From the NCBI GenBank assembly GCA_023554435.1, contig JAMJQV010000339.1, positions 1-13,292 on the forward strand: a stretch of DNA of 13,292 nt. Reading direction: 5' to 3'. The stretch is from Gemmatimonadota bacterium (GTDB lineage Bacteria > Gemmatimonadota > Gemmatimonadetes > Palauibacterales > Palauibacteraceae). The notes beneath the pieces are model-generated. The model made no database searches. It was not told the origin of the DNA and saw only the letters and a program-made list of their open reading frames with translations. This document shows, piece by piece, positions 5,839-13,292 of this stretch. The translations under genes were made by a program, and so were the position numbers. Positions within the stretch are counted from its first letter, which is position 1, and each line of letters opens with the position of its first letter.

Positions 5839-7617
5839 TTGGATCGACGCTTCCACGCAAGGCTGTTCGCGATTCTGTCAGCCGTGTGTCTGGCGTCGCT
5901 GGCGCCAGCGGCTGCGCAGGATCTGAAGGCGCAACAGGCAGACGGCGTCAGCCTCTCCGTCCAGATCTCGGGCCTGGAGGGTGAGCTCAGGCAGAACGTC
6001 GATGCCCTGACGGGAATCGTGGGCGCTGCACGCTCCAAGACCGTGCGTCCCGGTCACGTGTATCGGCTGTTCGAGAACGCCCCACACGAGATCGAACTGG
6101 CCCTTCAGCCATTCGGCTTCTATCACCCGACGATCCAGTCTTCACTCGATGTGGAGTCCACGCCCTGGACCGCGACCTTTGTCGTGGATCCCGGCCCGCC
6201 CACCCTGGTGGACCGCCTGGACGTTCGGGTGGTCGGCGAGGCCGAAGCGGACAGCGCGTTCCAGGCGGCCCTGGAGCTCCTTCCCCTGGCCGAGGGTGAC
6301 ACGCTGAACCACCCGGCCTACGAGCGCGCCAAGACGTCTCTCGGACTGCTGGCCGCCGACCGGGGCTACCTGGACGCTGCCTGGGATTCCAGTTTCATCC
6401 GCGTGGACCTGGAGCAGAATCGCTCTGAAATCGTGCTGCACATGACGACGGGTCCGCGGTTCCGATTTGGCGAGGTGTCCATCGACCAGGAGTGGGTCGA
6501 CCTGGACATCCTGAAGCCGCACATCGAGTTCCAGCCAGGTGATCCGTTCGACACCTCATACCTGCGCGACCTGCAGTCCGGTCTCTCGGGAACCACGTAT
6601 TTTGCCAACGTCGAGATCGTGCCGCGGCGAGACCTGGCGGACGAGGAACTCCGCGTCCCCATCGAGGTCCACGCCACGGCCAGGAAGACGCGGCGCTGGG
6701 AGGTCGGAGTCGGCTACGGCACAGACACCGGTCCGCGGATCCGGCTTGCGACAGAATTTCGCCGATTGAATCGTCGCGGCCACTACGCGGACGGCGATGC
6801 GCGGCTTTCGACTACCGAGCAGAGCATCACGGCGCGCTACAACATCCCGGTCGGCTTCCCAAATCCATCTCTGTGGACGGTGACTGGCAGATACGGGCGC
6901 GTCGAGTGGGTCACCAGCAAGACCCTGCAGGGCTTGGTGGGCTTGAGCTTCGCCCACCTCCGAGGGGACGTACGGGAGGTGTTCTCGCTGAGGTACCAGA
7001 ACGACGACTTTCAGGTCGCCGCCGACACGGGCGTGTCACAACTGACCCAACCGATCGCGGCCTGGAGCTTCTCGGCTGCGGACAGCCGCCTCTATGCGAC
7101 GCGTGGAATCGGCGGTGTCTTCGAGATGCGGGGAGCGGTGGACGGATTCGGATCCACCGCCAGCTTCTTCCGGGCGTGGTCTGGATTCAAAGCCATCCGA
7201 GGCCTGGCACCCAAGATTCGCGGCATCATGAGAGCAGAAATCGGCTGGATGGCCACGAAGCAATTTAGCGGGCTGCCCCCCTCGATCCGGTTCTTCGCTG
7301 GTGGCGACCGCAGCATCCGCGGATACGACTATCAGGAGCTGGGCCCGGTCAACGAGAACGGAGACGTAACGGGCGGCAACAGTCTGCTGGTGGGCAGCAT
7401 CGAGTTCGAGTACCGCTTCCTTGAGAAATGGGCAGGGGCCGTCTTCTTCGACGCCGGGAACGCCTTCGACGACTTCCGCGGAAGAGTCGCGACGGGGACG
7501 GGCTTCGGGGCGCGCTGGATCTCGCCCGTCGGCATGGTCCGGGTGGACGTGGGGTTCGGGCTCCAGAAGGAAGGCAATCCGGTACGCCTGCACCTGTCGA
7601 TCGGGCCGGATTTCTGA
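5839..7617 (+). CDS. tamA: Omp85/BamA-family outer membrane protein, TamA-like
   Basis: 592-aa outer-membrane beta-barrel with periplasmic POTRA domains; E. coli TamA is of similar size. With TamB it forms the translocation and assembly module implicated in outer-membrane protein insertion and lipid transport. A signal peptide is seen at residues 1-26 (basic M-D-R-R, hydrophobic core, A-A-A before Q27). About three POTRA-like repeats fill residues 38-280, each ending in paired beta strands. The barrel covers about 285-592. It holds the Omp85 loop-6 signature R494-G-Y in G-G-D-R-S-I-R-G-Y, the strand F536-F-D-A-G-N-A-F, and a C-terminal phenylalanine after S-I-G-P-D, the usual beta-signal end. 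TTG start with a strong Shine-Dalgarno. Its TGA overlaps the tamB ATG by one base. The barrel family is certain; TamA rather than BamA is inferred from three instead of five POTRAs and the tamB neighbour. Confidence 0.92.
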   Translation: MDRRFHARLFAILSAVCLASLAPAAAQDLKAQQADGVSLSVQISGLEGELRQNVDALTGIVGAARSKTVRPGHVYRLFENAPHEIELALQPFGFYHPTIQSSLDVESTPWTATFVVDPGPPTLVDRLDVRVVGEAEADSAFQAALELLPLAEGDTLNHPAYERAKTSLGLLAADRGYLDAAWDSSFIRVDLEQNRSEIVLHMTTGPRFRFGEVSIDQEWVDLDILKPHIEFQPGDPFDTSYLRDLQSGLSGTTYFANVEIVPRRDLADEELRVPIEVHATARKTRRWEVGVGYGTDTGPRIRLATEFRRLNRRGHYADGDARLSTTEQSITARYNIPVGFPNPSLWTVTGRYGRVEWVTSKTLQGLVGLSFAHLRGDVREVFSLRYQNDDFQVAADTGVSQLTQPIAAWSFSAADSRLYATRGIGGVFEMRGAVDGFGSTASFFRAWSGFKAIRGLAPKIRGIMRAEIGWMATKQFSGLPPSIRFFAGGDRSIRGYDYQELGPVNENGDVTGGNSLLVGSIEFEYRFLEKWAGAVFFDAGNAFDDFRGRVATGTGFGARWISPVGMVRVDVGFGLQKEGNPVRLHLSIGPDF

Positions 7618-10600
7618 TGGCGGAGGGGAAAGTGCGATCGCGGCGGTCTCGCTGGACGAGACGACTCTCCGGGGGCCTCGGCGTGTTCCTGCTCCTGGTC
7701 GTCGGGTTCGTTGCCTGGCTTGTCGGCACGACGGCGGGTGGACGGGTGGCCCTGTCGCTGGTCCCGGGATTCCTTCCCGACGATCTCGGGCTCGAGGTTG
7801 GAGAGTTCTCCGGCCGCCTGTGGGATCAATTCGAGGTCGAGGGCCTGGATCTGCGGTTGCCGACGATTCAGTTCGAGGCGGATCGGGTGGCGATCGACTG
7901 GCGGGCCGCAGGCATGCTTCGCAAGCGGATCCACGCCGACGGCGTCGTCGCGGAGGGCCTCGACGTCCGGGTGTTGGAGCCGGCAACCGATTCCTCCGCC
8001 GTGACGGCCGAATCGGAGTCGGAATCAGAGCCCGGATCACCGCCTGACGAACTCCCCTTCGCCATTTCGTTCGATTCCGTCCTGGTGACCCGCGCGACGC
8101 TGCAGATGAGGGACTCGGTGTGGGTGTCCGATGGAAGAGCACTGGTCCGCGGCACGATCGACGACTTCAGTATCGAATTCTCGGGCCGGGCGCAGGCCCC
8201 GGACCTGCCGCCAGCGGCGGTGCGCCTTTCGGGCCGGGGTTCGTCCACGGCCGTCCACGTGGACAGCCTGAACGCCCAGGCCCTTGGCGGCACGTTAGCG
8301 GCAACTGGAGATCTGTCCTGGTGGCCCGTGGTCTCGTGGGACGTGGAGATGCGGGCTGACACGCTCCGGCCCGCCGAGCTGATGTCCGAACCCGGAGAGT
8401 GGCCGGGCGCCGTATCCCTGGTCGGAGCGAGCACGGGGAGGGTGCTCGAGACCGGCGCGGTGGAGATCGAAGCCACGGTGGACACCCTGTATGGCGAGCT
8501 GCGAGGCGAAAGCCTTGCGGGACGGATCGAAGCTCGCCTCAGGGGCGAAGACCTGGTGCTTCCGGCGGCGCGAGTCGCCTGGGGCCCTGCCCGGGTGAGC
8601 GCTTCGGGGACCGCCGGTACGAGCCTGGACCTCGAGTTCGAGGCCGCGGCGCCGGAACTCGGGCTTCTGCTGCCGGGATCGGAGGGACGGGTGGCAGCCC
8701 GGGGCAGTGCCACCGGCCCCCGGGACACCCCAAGGGTCCGGGCCTCGTTCGAGGCGAGGGACCTGGCGTTGGAGACGATCCGGGTCGCGACCGCCGAGGG
8801 AGACGTGGACCTGGATCTGGCAGGTCCCCTGGCGGCGACCGTGCTCGCCCGCGGCGTCTCGGTTTCGGGGCGGGACCTCGATTCGGTGGTCGTGGCTGTC
8901 ACCGGCCGCCGCGATTCCCACCGGCTGGATGTCTCGGCCCACGGTCCCGGTGCTGACATCGATCTGGCCGCTCGGGGCGGACTCGACAGCGCAAACGCGT
9001 GGTCGGGCACGGTCGAGGCTTTCGGGTTCGCGGCCGACACCGTGGGGTCCTGGGCCCTCACCGAACCGGTCGAGGTATTCGTTTCGGCTGACGCACTTCG
9101 CCTCGGCACAGTCTGTCTCGAGTCGGCCCCGGCCCGCGTGTGCCTGGAAGGTGAAACCGCAGGAGGACGCAGCCGCGCTGCGGCCACGGTGGACTCGCTC
9201 CGGGTCGAGAGGCTCGCCCCCCTGCTGCCGGAGGACCTTTCCATTGAGGCGGTGGTGACCGCTGACCTCGCGGTGGAAATGGAACAGGGCGAGGAGCTGA
9301 CCGGACGGCTGGAGATGAACACGAGCGAGGGGACGTTGACGCGAGTCGCGAACGAACGGATCCGGCGGCTGTATTTCGATCCTATCAGCGTAACCGCTTC
9401 CTCCGGTTCCGACGGCCTCACCGGAGCTGTCGAGCTGCACGTAGCCGATTCGAACGGCGCCAGGGTCCTGGACCTGACGGGCCGGCTGGAGTCTCCCGCC
9501 GCGATCCGATCCGCTGAGGACTTGTCGAGGCTGCGGGGTCAGCCGGTCTCCGTAAACCTGGAGGTGCAGGCGGACGACCTCCTGCTCCTCACGGACGATG
9601 TGCTGCCGCTCTGGGATGTCAGCGGCGGCTTCCGGGCGACCGCGGACCTCGATATCGATGCCGAGGGTCGCCTCGCCGGGAGTTTGCTCGCGGCGACGGA
9701 ATCCATGGTCCTGCGCAATACCGTGCGTGGCCAGGGATGGACTCTGCAGGTGGATCCGGCGCGGCTGTCCGCCGAGGTGGGTGCCGAAGGGCTCACAGCG
9801 GATCTCGACCTGGAGGTGAACCTCGAAGGCGAGAGCGATCTCCTGTCCGCGTCGGGACGGATAGGCCTTCCCCGGCTCACGAGTCTGGACGTGGATCCGG
9901 CTCAGCAGCCGGTCGAGGGGAGACTGGAGTTCAGAATAGGAGACCTGGGCCTCATCGAGGCGTTCCTGATCGACGTTGCCGATGCTCGCGGCAGCTTTCT
10001 GCTCACAACGCAGATCGGGGGAACGCTGGCGGATCTCACCGTGGATGGGGACGCCACCGTTTCCGATGGGTACGCCCTGTTACCGAACTACGGCCTCGAG
10101 TTGACGGACATACAGCTCACCGCTTCGGGAAGGCCGGAGGGAAGCATCGCCGTCAATGGGCAGGTCCGGTCCGGAGAAGGACTCCTTACCCTCACGGGAC
10201 GATCGCAGCGCTACCCGTCCGCAGCGGAACCCAGTGTATTCCAGGTGCGGGGCGAGCGTTTCCTGGTGCTGGACATTCCCGAGGTCAACCTGCTGGCCAA
10301 CCCCAACCTCGACCTGGCGTTCGATGGATCCACCCTTCGTTTGACCGGTGGCGTCGTGATCCCCCGCGGGCGACTCGGATTTCCCGAGATTCCGCCGTCG
10401 GCCGTGACGCCCTCCGAGGACGTGCGGTTCGTGGGTGACTCGCTGACGGTGCGGGAACCGCCGGTACCCGTTGGGGCCGACATCACAGTGACCCTGGGAG
10501 ACGACGTGTTCTTCAACGGATTCGGTTTCTCGTCGAACCTGGCAGGAGACGTCCGGATCCGGCAGGAGCCCCGGGGTGAGCCGACTGGCCGCGGAGAAAT

Positions 10601-11240
10601 AGGGTTCATCAACGGCACGTTCCGCTCGTTCGGCCAGGAGCTGCGAATCGATCCGGGCCGACTCCTGTTCTCCGGCCCAATCGACAACCCGACGGTGGAC
10701 GCCCGCGCCTTCGTCCGTGCCTCGGACGGCACCGAGGCGGGTTTCCGGATCGGCGGGACCGTGCAGAAGCTTGACGTGTCCACGTATTCGGTCCCCCCGA
10801 AGTCCGACAGTGACATCATGGCCTACATCCTGTTCGGTCGGCCCATGGACCAGACGTCGAGTGCGGAAGGGAGCGAGGCCTCGAACAACGCCGCGATCCT
10901 GGGCGCGAACATGCTGGGAATGACCCTGGCGCCGAGCCTCGGCCTGGATGAGGCCCGAGTCGACACCGGCTCCAGCCAGAACAAAGCCCAGTTCGTGGTG
11001 GGGAAATACCTGTCCCCACGCCTGTTCGTGGGCTACGGAGTGGGAATCTACGAGCCGATCAGCACGTTGCGGATCCGGTACCTGCTATCCGCCCGCTGGT
11101 CGATCGAGGCGATTACCGGCGATCAGCAAAGTACCGACCTGCTGTGGAGGATCGAGGCCGGAGGGCCGAAGGCTGAGACAGAGTCGAATGGAGAAGAAAG
11201 CCCGGAGGCCGAGTCGGATACTGGAGCTGACGTGGAGTGA
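7617..11240 (+). CDS. tamB: Translocation and assembly module protein TamB
   Basis: 1207-aa inner-membrane-anchored periplasmic protein expected to bridge the two membranes and partner TamA; E. coli TamB is about 1260 aa. A basic N-terminus (residues 1-19) precedes one transmembrane helix (about 20-38). An AsmA/TamB-type N-domain follows, with T38-T-A-G-G-R and alternating beta-strand hydrophobicity. A Ser/Glu-rich linker (124-145) leads into roughly 800 residues of repetitive beta structure of the long-groove type. The C-terminal TamB domain (DUF490) shows I1071-L-F-G-R-P and V1127-V-G-K-Y-L-S-P-R-L-F-V-G-Y. It ends in an acidic, disordered-looking tail (1183-1207). ATG 7617 overlaps the tamA stop as TGATG, which implies coupled translation. 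The frame stays open upstream inside tamA to 7428, but those codons read tamA in another frame and lack any TamB feature. Confidence 0.94.
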   Translation: MAEGKVRSRRSRWTRRLSGGLGVFLLLVVGFVAWLVGTTAGGRVALSLVPGFLPDDLGLEVGEFSGRLWDQFEVEGLDLRLPTIQFEADRVAIDWRAAGMLRKRIHADGVVAEGLDVRVLEPATDSSAVTAESESESEPGSPPDELPFAISFDSVLVTRATLQMRDSVWVSDGRALVRGTIDDFSIEFSGRAQAPDLPPAAVRLSGRGSSTAVHVDSLNAQALGGTLAATGDLSWWPVVSWDVEMRADTLRPAELMSEPGEWPGAVSLVGASTGRVLETGAVEIEATVDTLYGELRGESLAGRIEARLRGEDLVLPAARVAWGPARVSASGTAGTSLDLEFEAAAPELGLLLPGSEGRVAARGSATGPRDTPRVRASFEARDLALETIRVATAEGDVDLDLAGPLAATVLARGVSVSGRDLDSVVVAVTGRRDSHRLDVSAHGPGADIDLAARGGLDSANAWSGTVEAFGFAADTVGSWALTEPVEVFVSADALRLGTVCLESAPARVCLEGETAGGRSRAAATVDSLRVERLAPLLPEDLSIEAVVTADLAVEMEQGEELTGRLEMNTSEGTLTRVANERIRRLYFDPISVTASSGSDGLTGAVELHVADSNGARVLDLTGRLESPAAIRSAEDLSRLRGQPVSVNLEVQADDLLLLTDDVLPLWDVSGGFRATADLDIDAEGRLAGSLLAATESMVLRNTVRGQGWTLQVDPARLSAEVGAEGLTADLDLEVNLEGESDLLSASGRIGLPRLTSLDVDPAQQPVEGRLEFRIGDLGLIEAFLIDVADARGSFLLTTQIGGTLADLTVDGDATVSDGYALLPNYGLELTDIQLTASGRPEGSIAVNGQVRSGEGLLTLTGRSQRYPSAAEPSVFQVRGERFLVLDIPEVNLLANPNLDLAFDGSTLRLTGGVVIPRGRLGFPEIPPSAVTPSEDVRFVGDSLTVREPPVPVGADITVTLGDDVFFNGFGFSSNLAGDVRIRQEPRGEPTGRGEIGFINGTFRSFGQELRIDPGRLLFSGPIDNPTVDARAFVRASDGTEAGFRIGGTVQKLDVSTYSVPPKSDSDIMAYILFGRPMDQTSSAEGSEASNNAAILGANMLGMTLAPSLGLDEARVDTGSSQNKAQFVVGKYLSPRLFVGYGVGIYEPISTLRIRYLLSARWSIEAITGDQQSTDLLWRIEAGGPKAETESNGEESPEAESDTGADVE

Positions 11241-11241
11241 C

Positions 11242-11269
11242 GGAGGGCGAGCCTTCGGACCCGCCCTCC
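11242..11269. terminator. Hairpin between convergent tamB and beta-barrel gene
   Basis: GGAGGGCG (11242-11249) pairs perfectly with CGCCCTCC (11262-11269) around a 12-nt loop. It lies one base after the tamB stop and 14 nt past the stop of the opposing gene, so it could end transcription from both sides. There is no T-run on either strand, so intrinsic termination would be weak; the position is the main argument. Confidence 0.5.
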
Positions 11270-11283
11270 TGAATGGATGCCGA

Positions 11284-11865
11284 TCAGCCGACGCCGATGA
11301 TCAGGGCCAGCGACCACGCCCGGTTGTTGATCTTCAGTGACTCTTCCTTGGCCACATCGGTGAGGCCGTACGTGTAGGCGAAGTCAAGTCCGAAGAACAA
11401 GACCTGGAGTCCGATTCCGCCCTTCAGGCCGAAGTCGAAACTGTTCGTGTTCTCGCACAGGCCGGCGGTCACCAGGCCCGTCCCTTCCGTACTGCAGCTG
11501 ACCTCGAACCCACCGTTGACGCCACCGTAGAGCCGCGGGCCGATTACTCGCTCGAGAATCGGAAGTCGCACGACGCCCATCACCGGAACTTCGATGTATG
11601 AGAGACGGGCGCGCTCCAGAGTGGAAGCCACCTCGAATCCCTTCTCCGAGTAGTATCCGCCAACGATCACCCCGAAGATCCCGCCCGTGGCGTAGGATAC
11701 GCCAAACTGGAATCCCGTTCGGTCGTTTGTCTCCACGCTGCTGCCGTCGAGCTCGACGGCGGCGTTGGAGTAGATGCCACCACCCGTAATGCCTACCTGG
11801 GCCGCTGCGGGCATCGCCGTCAGAGCCAGCAGGAAAGTGACGACCAAAGCAATCCGCAGTCGCAT
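11284..11865 (-). CDS. Small outer-membrane beta-barrel protein
   Basis: 193-aa secreted protein of the outer-membrane beta-barrel type that resembles OmpX/'porin family' small barrels (PF13568-like). The signal peptide spans residues 1-22 (M-R-L-R, hydrophobic stretch, A-A-A before Q23). After it come alternating strands with Gly and aromatic residues: G28-G-G-I-Y, F52-Q-F-G-V-S-Y, V68-G-G-Y-Y-S-E-K-G-F, L88-S-Y-I-E-V-P, R111-L-Y-G-G-V-N-G-G-F, F159-G-L-D-F-A-Y-T-Y. The Y-I-E-V-P strand and the Y-S-E-K-G turn are typical of that family. C124 and C137 frame one loop and could form a disulphide in the periplasm or outside. The C-terminus is I-I-G-V-G, without the usual terminal Phe. Start ATG 11865 has AGGAG (11877-11873) spaced 7 nt. 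The frame is open far upstream antisense to ffh, but signal peptide and Shine-Dalgarno fix the start. Function unknown. Confidence 0.85.
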   Translation of the reverse strand: MRLRIALVVTFLLALTAMPAAAQVGITGGGIYSNAAVELDGSSVETNDRTGFQFGVSYATGGIFGVIVGGYYSEKGFEVASTLERARLSYIEVPVMGVVRLPILERVIGPRLYGGVNGGFEVSCSTEGTGLVTAGLCENTNSFDFGLKGGIGLQVLFFGLDFAYTYGLTDVAKEESLKINNRAWSLALIIGVG

Positions 11866-11986
11866 GGTTCGACTCCTGTTATCGTGTCCCGGGCCGAACG
11901 AAGTGTCCGGTCCGCGGCGATGAAGATACTCACGCTGGCTCTTGGGGAAACCCGGCCTCCCCGGGAGCGGTTCGTCAACCCTCGGA

Positions 11987-12015
11987 TTGCCCGATCCCAC
12001 CGCTTTCGCTATAAT
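11987..12015 (+). promoter_or_regulatory. Near-consensus sigma-70 promoter toward ffh
   Basis: TTGCCC (11987-11992) and a perfect TATAAT (12010-12015) are separated by exactly 17 nt. Transcription should begin near 12022. TATAAT stands out in this GC-rich DNA. The promoter points at ffh, 132 nt further on, and is the best promoter in the window. Confidence 0.75.
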
Positions 12016-12032
12016 CTGGGGCTCTTGAATTC

Positions 12033-12117
12033 GGGCTGGCCCGGGTGGCCGGCGCCGGCAGACGCGAACCGGGTCACGGCGTCGCGTCTTTTGTATTGAA
12101 AGGGCCCCGGACAGCCC
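12033..12117 (+). ncRNA. Structured ffh leader or small RNA candidate
   Basis: The RNA expected from the promoter near 12015 can fold into one enclosed unit. GGGCTG (12033-12038) pairs with CAGCCC (12112-12117), and CCGGG (12041-12045) with CCCGG (12106-12110), across a small internal loop. Inside lie a 12-bp palindrome, GCCGGCGCCGGC (12048-12059), and the terminator-like hairpin at 12060-12089. It could be a roughly 70-nt small RNA ending at the T-run, or a leader controlling ffh. It lacks the GGAA-loop and AGCAGCC core of SRP RNA, and no known riboswitch was recognised. The pairing was found by eye; no folding energy was computed. Confidence 0.4.
12060..12097 (+). terminator. Intrinsic terminator-like hairpin inside ffh leader
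   Basis: AGACGCGA (12060-12067) pairs perfectly with TCGCGTCT (12082-12089). Within the loop, CCG (12069-12071) can pair with CGG (12077-12079). The stem is followed at once by TTTT (12089-12092) and GTATT. This is the classic form of a Rho-independent terminator. It lies 57 nt before the ffh start and has no upstream gene on this strand to terminate. Confidence 0.6.
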
Positions 12118-12153
12118 TGTGGAAGAGCAAGCCGGGGCGGGGACCGGGACGGG

Positions 12154-13292
12154 ATGTTCGAGCAGCTCGGCGATCGGCTGGATGGCGTATTTCGCCGCCT
12201 CAAGGGGCGGGGCGTCATCACGCAGCCCATGCTCCGGGAAGGACTCCGGGAGGTGCGCCGGGCGCTGCTCGAGGCCGATGTGAATTTCCACGTCGCCCGC
12301 GACTTCCTGAAGCGCGTGGAACAGCGCGCTCTCGGGGAGAAGGTGCTGGAATCGGTTCGCCCGGCCGAGCAGGTCGTCAAGATCGTGCACGACGAGCTGA
12401 TCGAAGTCCTGGGCGGAGCGAGCGCGGAATCGGGTCTCGCGAAGGCGGCAGTGCCGCCTTCGGTGATCATGCTGGTCGGCCTGCAGGGGTCGGGTAAGAC
12501 GACCACGGCCGGGAAGCTGGCTCGCCGGTTCGACCGCCTCGGACGGCGCCCGACTCTGGTGGCCTGCGATCCGTACAGGCCGGCAGCGGGTGAGCAGCTG
12601 GTGACGCTCGCCGAGTCGATCGGTGTGCCGGTCATTCACGAGCCGGGACAGAAGGACGTCGTCGCGATTGCGTCGGCGGCAGTGGACGGCGCTCGTCGGG
12701 CCGGTGCGACGCACGTGATCGTCGACACGGCCGGCCGACTGCAGGTTGACGATGAGTTGATGGACGAGCTCACGCGGCTCAAGACGGAGATCGGGCCGCA
12801 GGAGGTGTTGCTCGTCGCCGATGGAATGACGGGCCAGGAAGCGGTGCGCATCGCGAAGGGCTTCCACGAGACGGTCGGGATCACCGGCGTGATCCTCACC
12901 AAGATGGATGGAGATGCGCGAGGTGGTGCGGCGCTGTCGATCCACGGGGTGCTGGGCGTGCCGGTCAAGTTCGTCGGGGTCGGAGAGCACCTGGAAGACC
13001 TGACGGCGTTCGAGCCCGAGCGAATGGCGGGGCGGATCCTCCAGATGGGGGACATCGTGGGCCTGGTGGAGAAGGCCCAGCAGACGTTCGACATGGAAGC
13101 CGGCAAGCAGCTGGAAGAGAAGGTGCTTGGCGGTGGACAGTTCGACCTGGAAGATTTTCTCCAGGCGACGAAGCAGATACAGAAGATGGGGCCGATCGAA
13201 GGCCTGCTGAAGATGATACCCGGCGTGAAGCCGAAGATGCTGGAAGGGGTGGACGTGGACCCCCGGCGCATCAGGCACATGGAGGCGATCAT
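12154..13292 (+). CDS. ffh: Signal recognition particle protein Ffh, 3' end missing
   Basis: SRP GTPase that binds signal sequences of nascent membrane and secreted proteins and delivers ribosomes to FtsY at the membrane, together with SRP RNA. 379 codons are visible of the roughly 450 usual. The N domain is residues 1-85 (M-F-E-Q-L start, L31-R-E-V-R-R-A-L-L-E-A-D-V). The G domain has P-loop G109-L-Q-G-S-G-K-T-T-T118, the SRP-specific D139-P-Y-R-P-A-A, G3 D191-T-A-G-R and G4 T249-K-M-D-G-D. The closing G-domain motif G275-V-G-E-H-L-E-D-L precedes the M domain, which starts near 300 and includes F330-D-L-E-D-F and M345-G-P-I-E-G-L-L-K-M-I-P-G. The sequence breaks off at M377-E-A-I, before the RNA-binding S-M-T-x-x-E-R block. 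ATG 12154 matches the family's N-terminus; only G-rich sequence lies upstream, so the ribosome binding site is unclear. It is read from its own promoter region. Confidence 0.97.
   Translation, partial: MFEQLGDRLDGVFRRLKGRGVITQPMLREGLREVRRALLEADVNFHVARDFLKRVEQRALGEKVLESVRPAEQVVKIVHDELIEVLGGASAESGLAKAAVPPSVIMLVGLQGSGKTTTAGKLARRFDRLGRRPTLVACDPYRPAAGEQLVTLAESIGVPVIHEPGQKDVVAIASAAVDGARRAGATHVIVDTAGRLQVDDELMDELTRLKTEIGPQEVLLVADGMTGQEAVRIAKGFHETVGITGVILTKMDGDARGGAALSIHGVLGVPVKFVGVGEHLEDLTAFEPERMAGRILQMGDIVGLVEKAQQTFDMEAGKQLEEKVLGGGQFDLEDFLQATKQIQKMGPIEGLLKMIPGVKPKMLEGVDVDPRRIRHMEAI

Larger units (their letters stand above)
11866..12153. other. Divergent intergenic region, beta-barrel gene / ffh
   Basis: 288 bp without a convincing protein gene. 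The left part (11866-11986) should hold the promoter of the leftward barrel gene. TTGACG occurs on the minus strand at 11978-11973, but no good -10 follows at 17 nt, so I do not call a promoter for that gene. The right part holds a clear rightward promoter, a terminator-like hairpin and a long-range pairing before ffh, listed separately. Confidence 0.7.

Noticed and set aside
7868..9421. 517-codon minus-strand open frame (and a 381-codon one at 8295-9440) inside tamB
   Set aside because: Ser/Arg/Pro-rich shadow products without motifs, antisense to a continuous TamB protein.
12040..12085. tRNA on the minus strand, suggested by GGTTCGCG
   Set aside because: The T-arm stem does not pair and no acceptor or anticodon arm can be found.
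12022..12153. SRP RNA (4.5S, ffs) gene next to ffh
   Set aside because: The region is structured and contains GGAAGAGCAAGCC, but it lacks the C-C-GGAA-GG loop and AGCAGCC internal loop that define SRP RNA.
1..13292. Mobile element, CRISPR array or defence system
   Set aside because: No transposase or integrase, no regularly spaced direct repeats, and all genes fit housekeeping or envelope families with even codon use.

Overview
This is a GC-rich window (roughly two thirds G+C by eye) from a diderm bacterium. The evidence for an outer membrane is direct: a TamA-type Omp85 barrel protein, a TamB-type translocation protein and a small outer-membrane beta-barrel protein, each with a visible signal or anchor sequence. 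The housekeeping genes are bacterial (trpS, purA, ffh). The overall flavour fits Gemmatimonadota or a neighbouring phylum, but the sequence alone does not settle this. I see no insertion sequence, prophage, CRISPR array, tRNA or rRNA.

Layout. (1) Positions 1-286, minus strand: the 5' end of an inositol-monophosphatase-family gene that leaves the window on the left. (2) 287-399: a divergent intergenic region with a perfect 8-bp inverted repeat. (3) 400-11240, plus strand: six tightly packed genes after trpS: a D-2-hydroxyacid dehydrogenase, a PilT/PilB-like ATPase, a DapA-superfamily lyase, purA, tamA and tamB. Gaps are 47, 0, -4, 30, 20 and -1 nt, which suggests one long operon. (4) 11241-11283: a hairpin between convergent genes. 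(5) 11284-11865, minus strand: a small secreted beta-barrel protein. (6) 11866-12153: a divergent intergenic region holding a near-consensus sigma-70 promoter and, about 40 nt downstream, a terminator-like hairpin. (7) 12154 to the right edge: ffh, cut off inside its M domain.

How the genes work together. tamA and tamB overlap by one base and should make the two halves of an envelope-spanning module for outer-membrane protein or lipid transport. trpS, purA and ffh are core translation, purine and protein-export genes. The dehydrogenase and the DapA-type lyase could work on related 2-oxo/2-hydroxy acids, but the PilT-like gene sits between them with no other pilus gene in view.

Points most worth a second look: the PilT-like ATPase keeps its Walker A and acidic Walker B motifs but lacks both His-box histidines. 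The dehydrogenase and this ATPase lie in one reading frame separated only by a TAA stop. The TrpRS carries a four-cysteine set resembling the [4Fe-4S] site of Thermotoga TrpRS. The ffh leader has a strong promoter feeding straight into a terminator-like structure.
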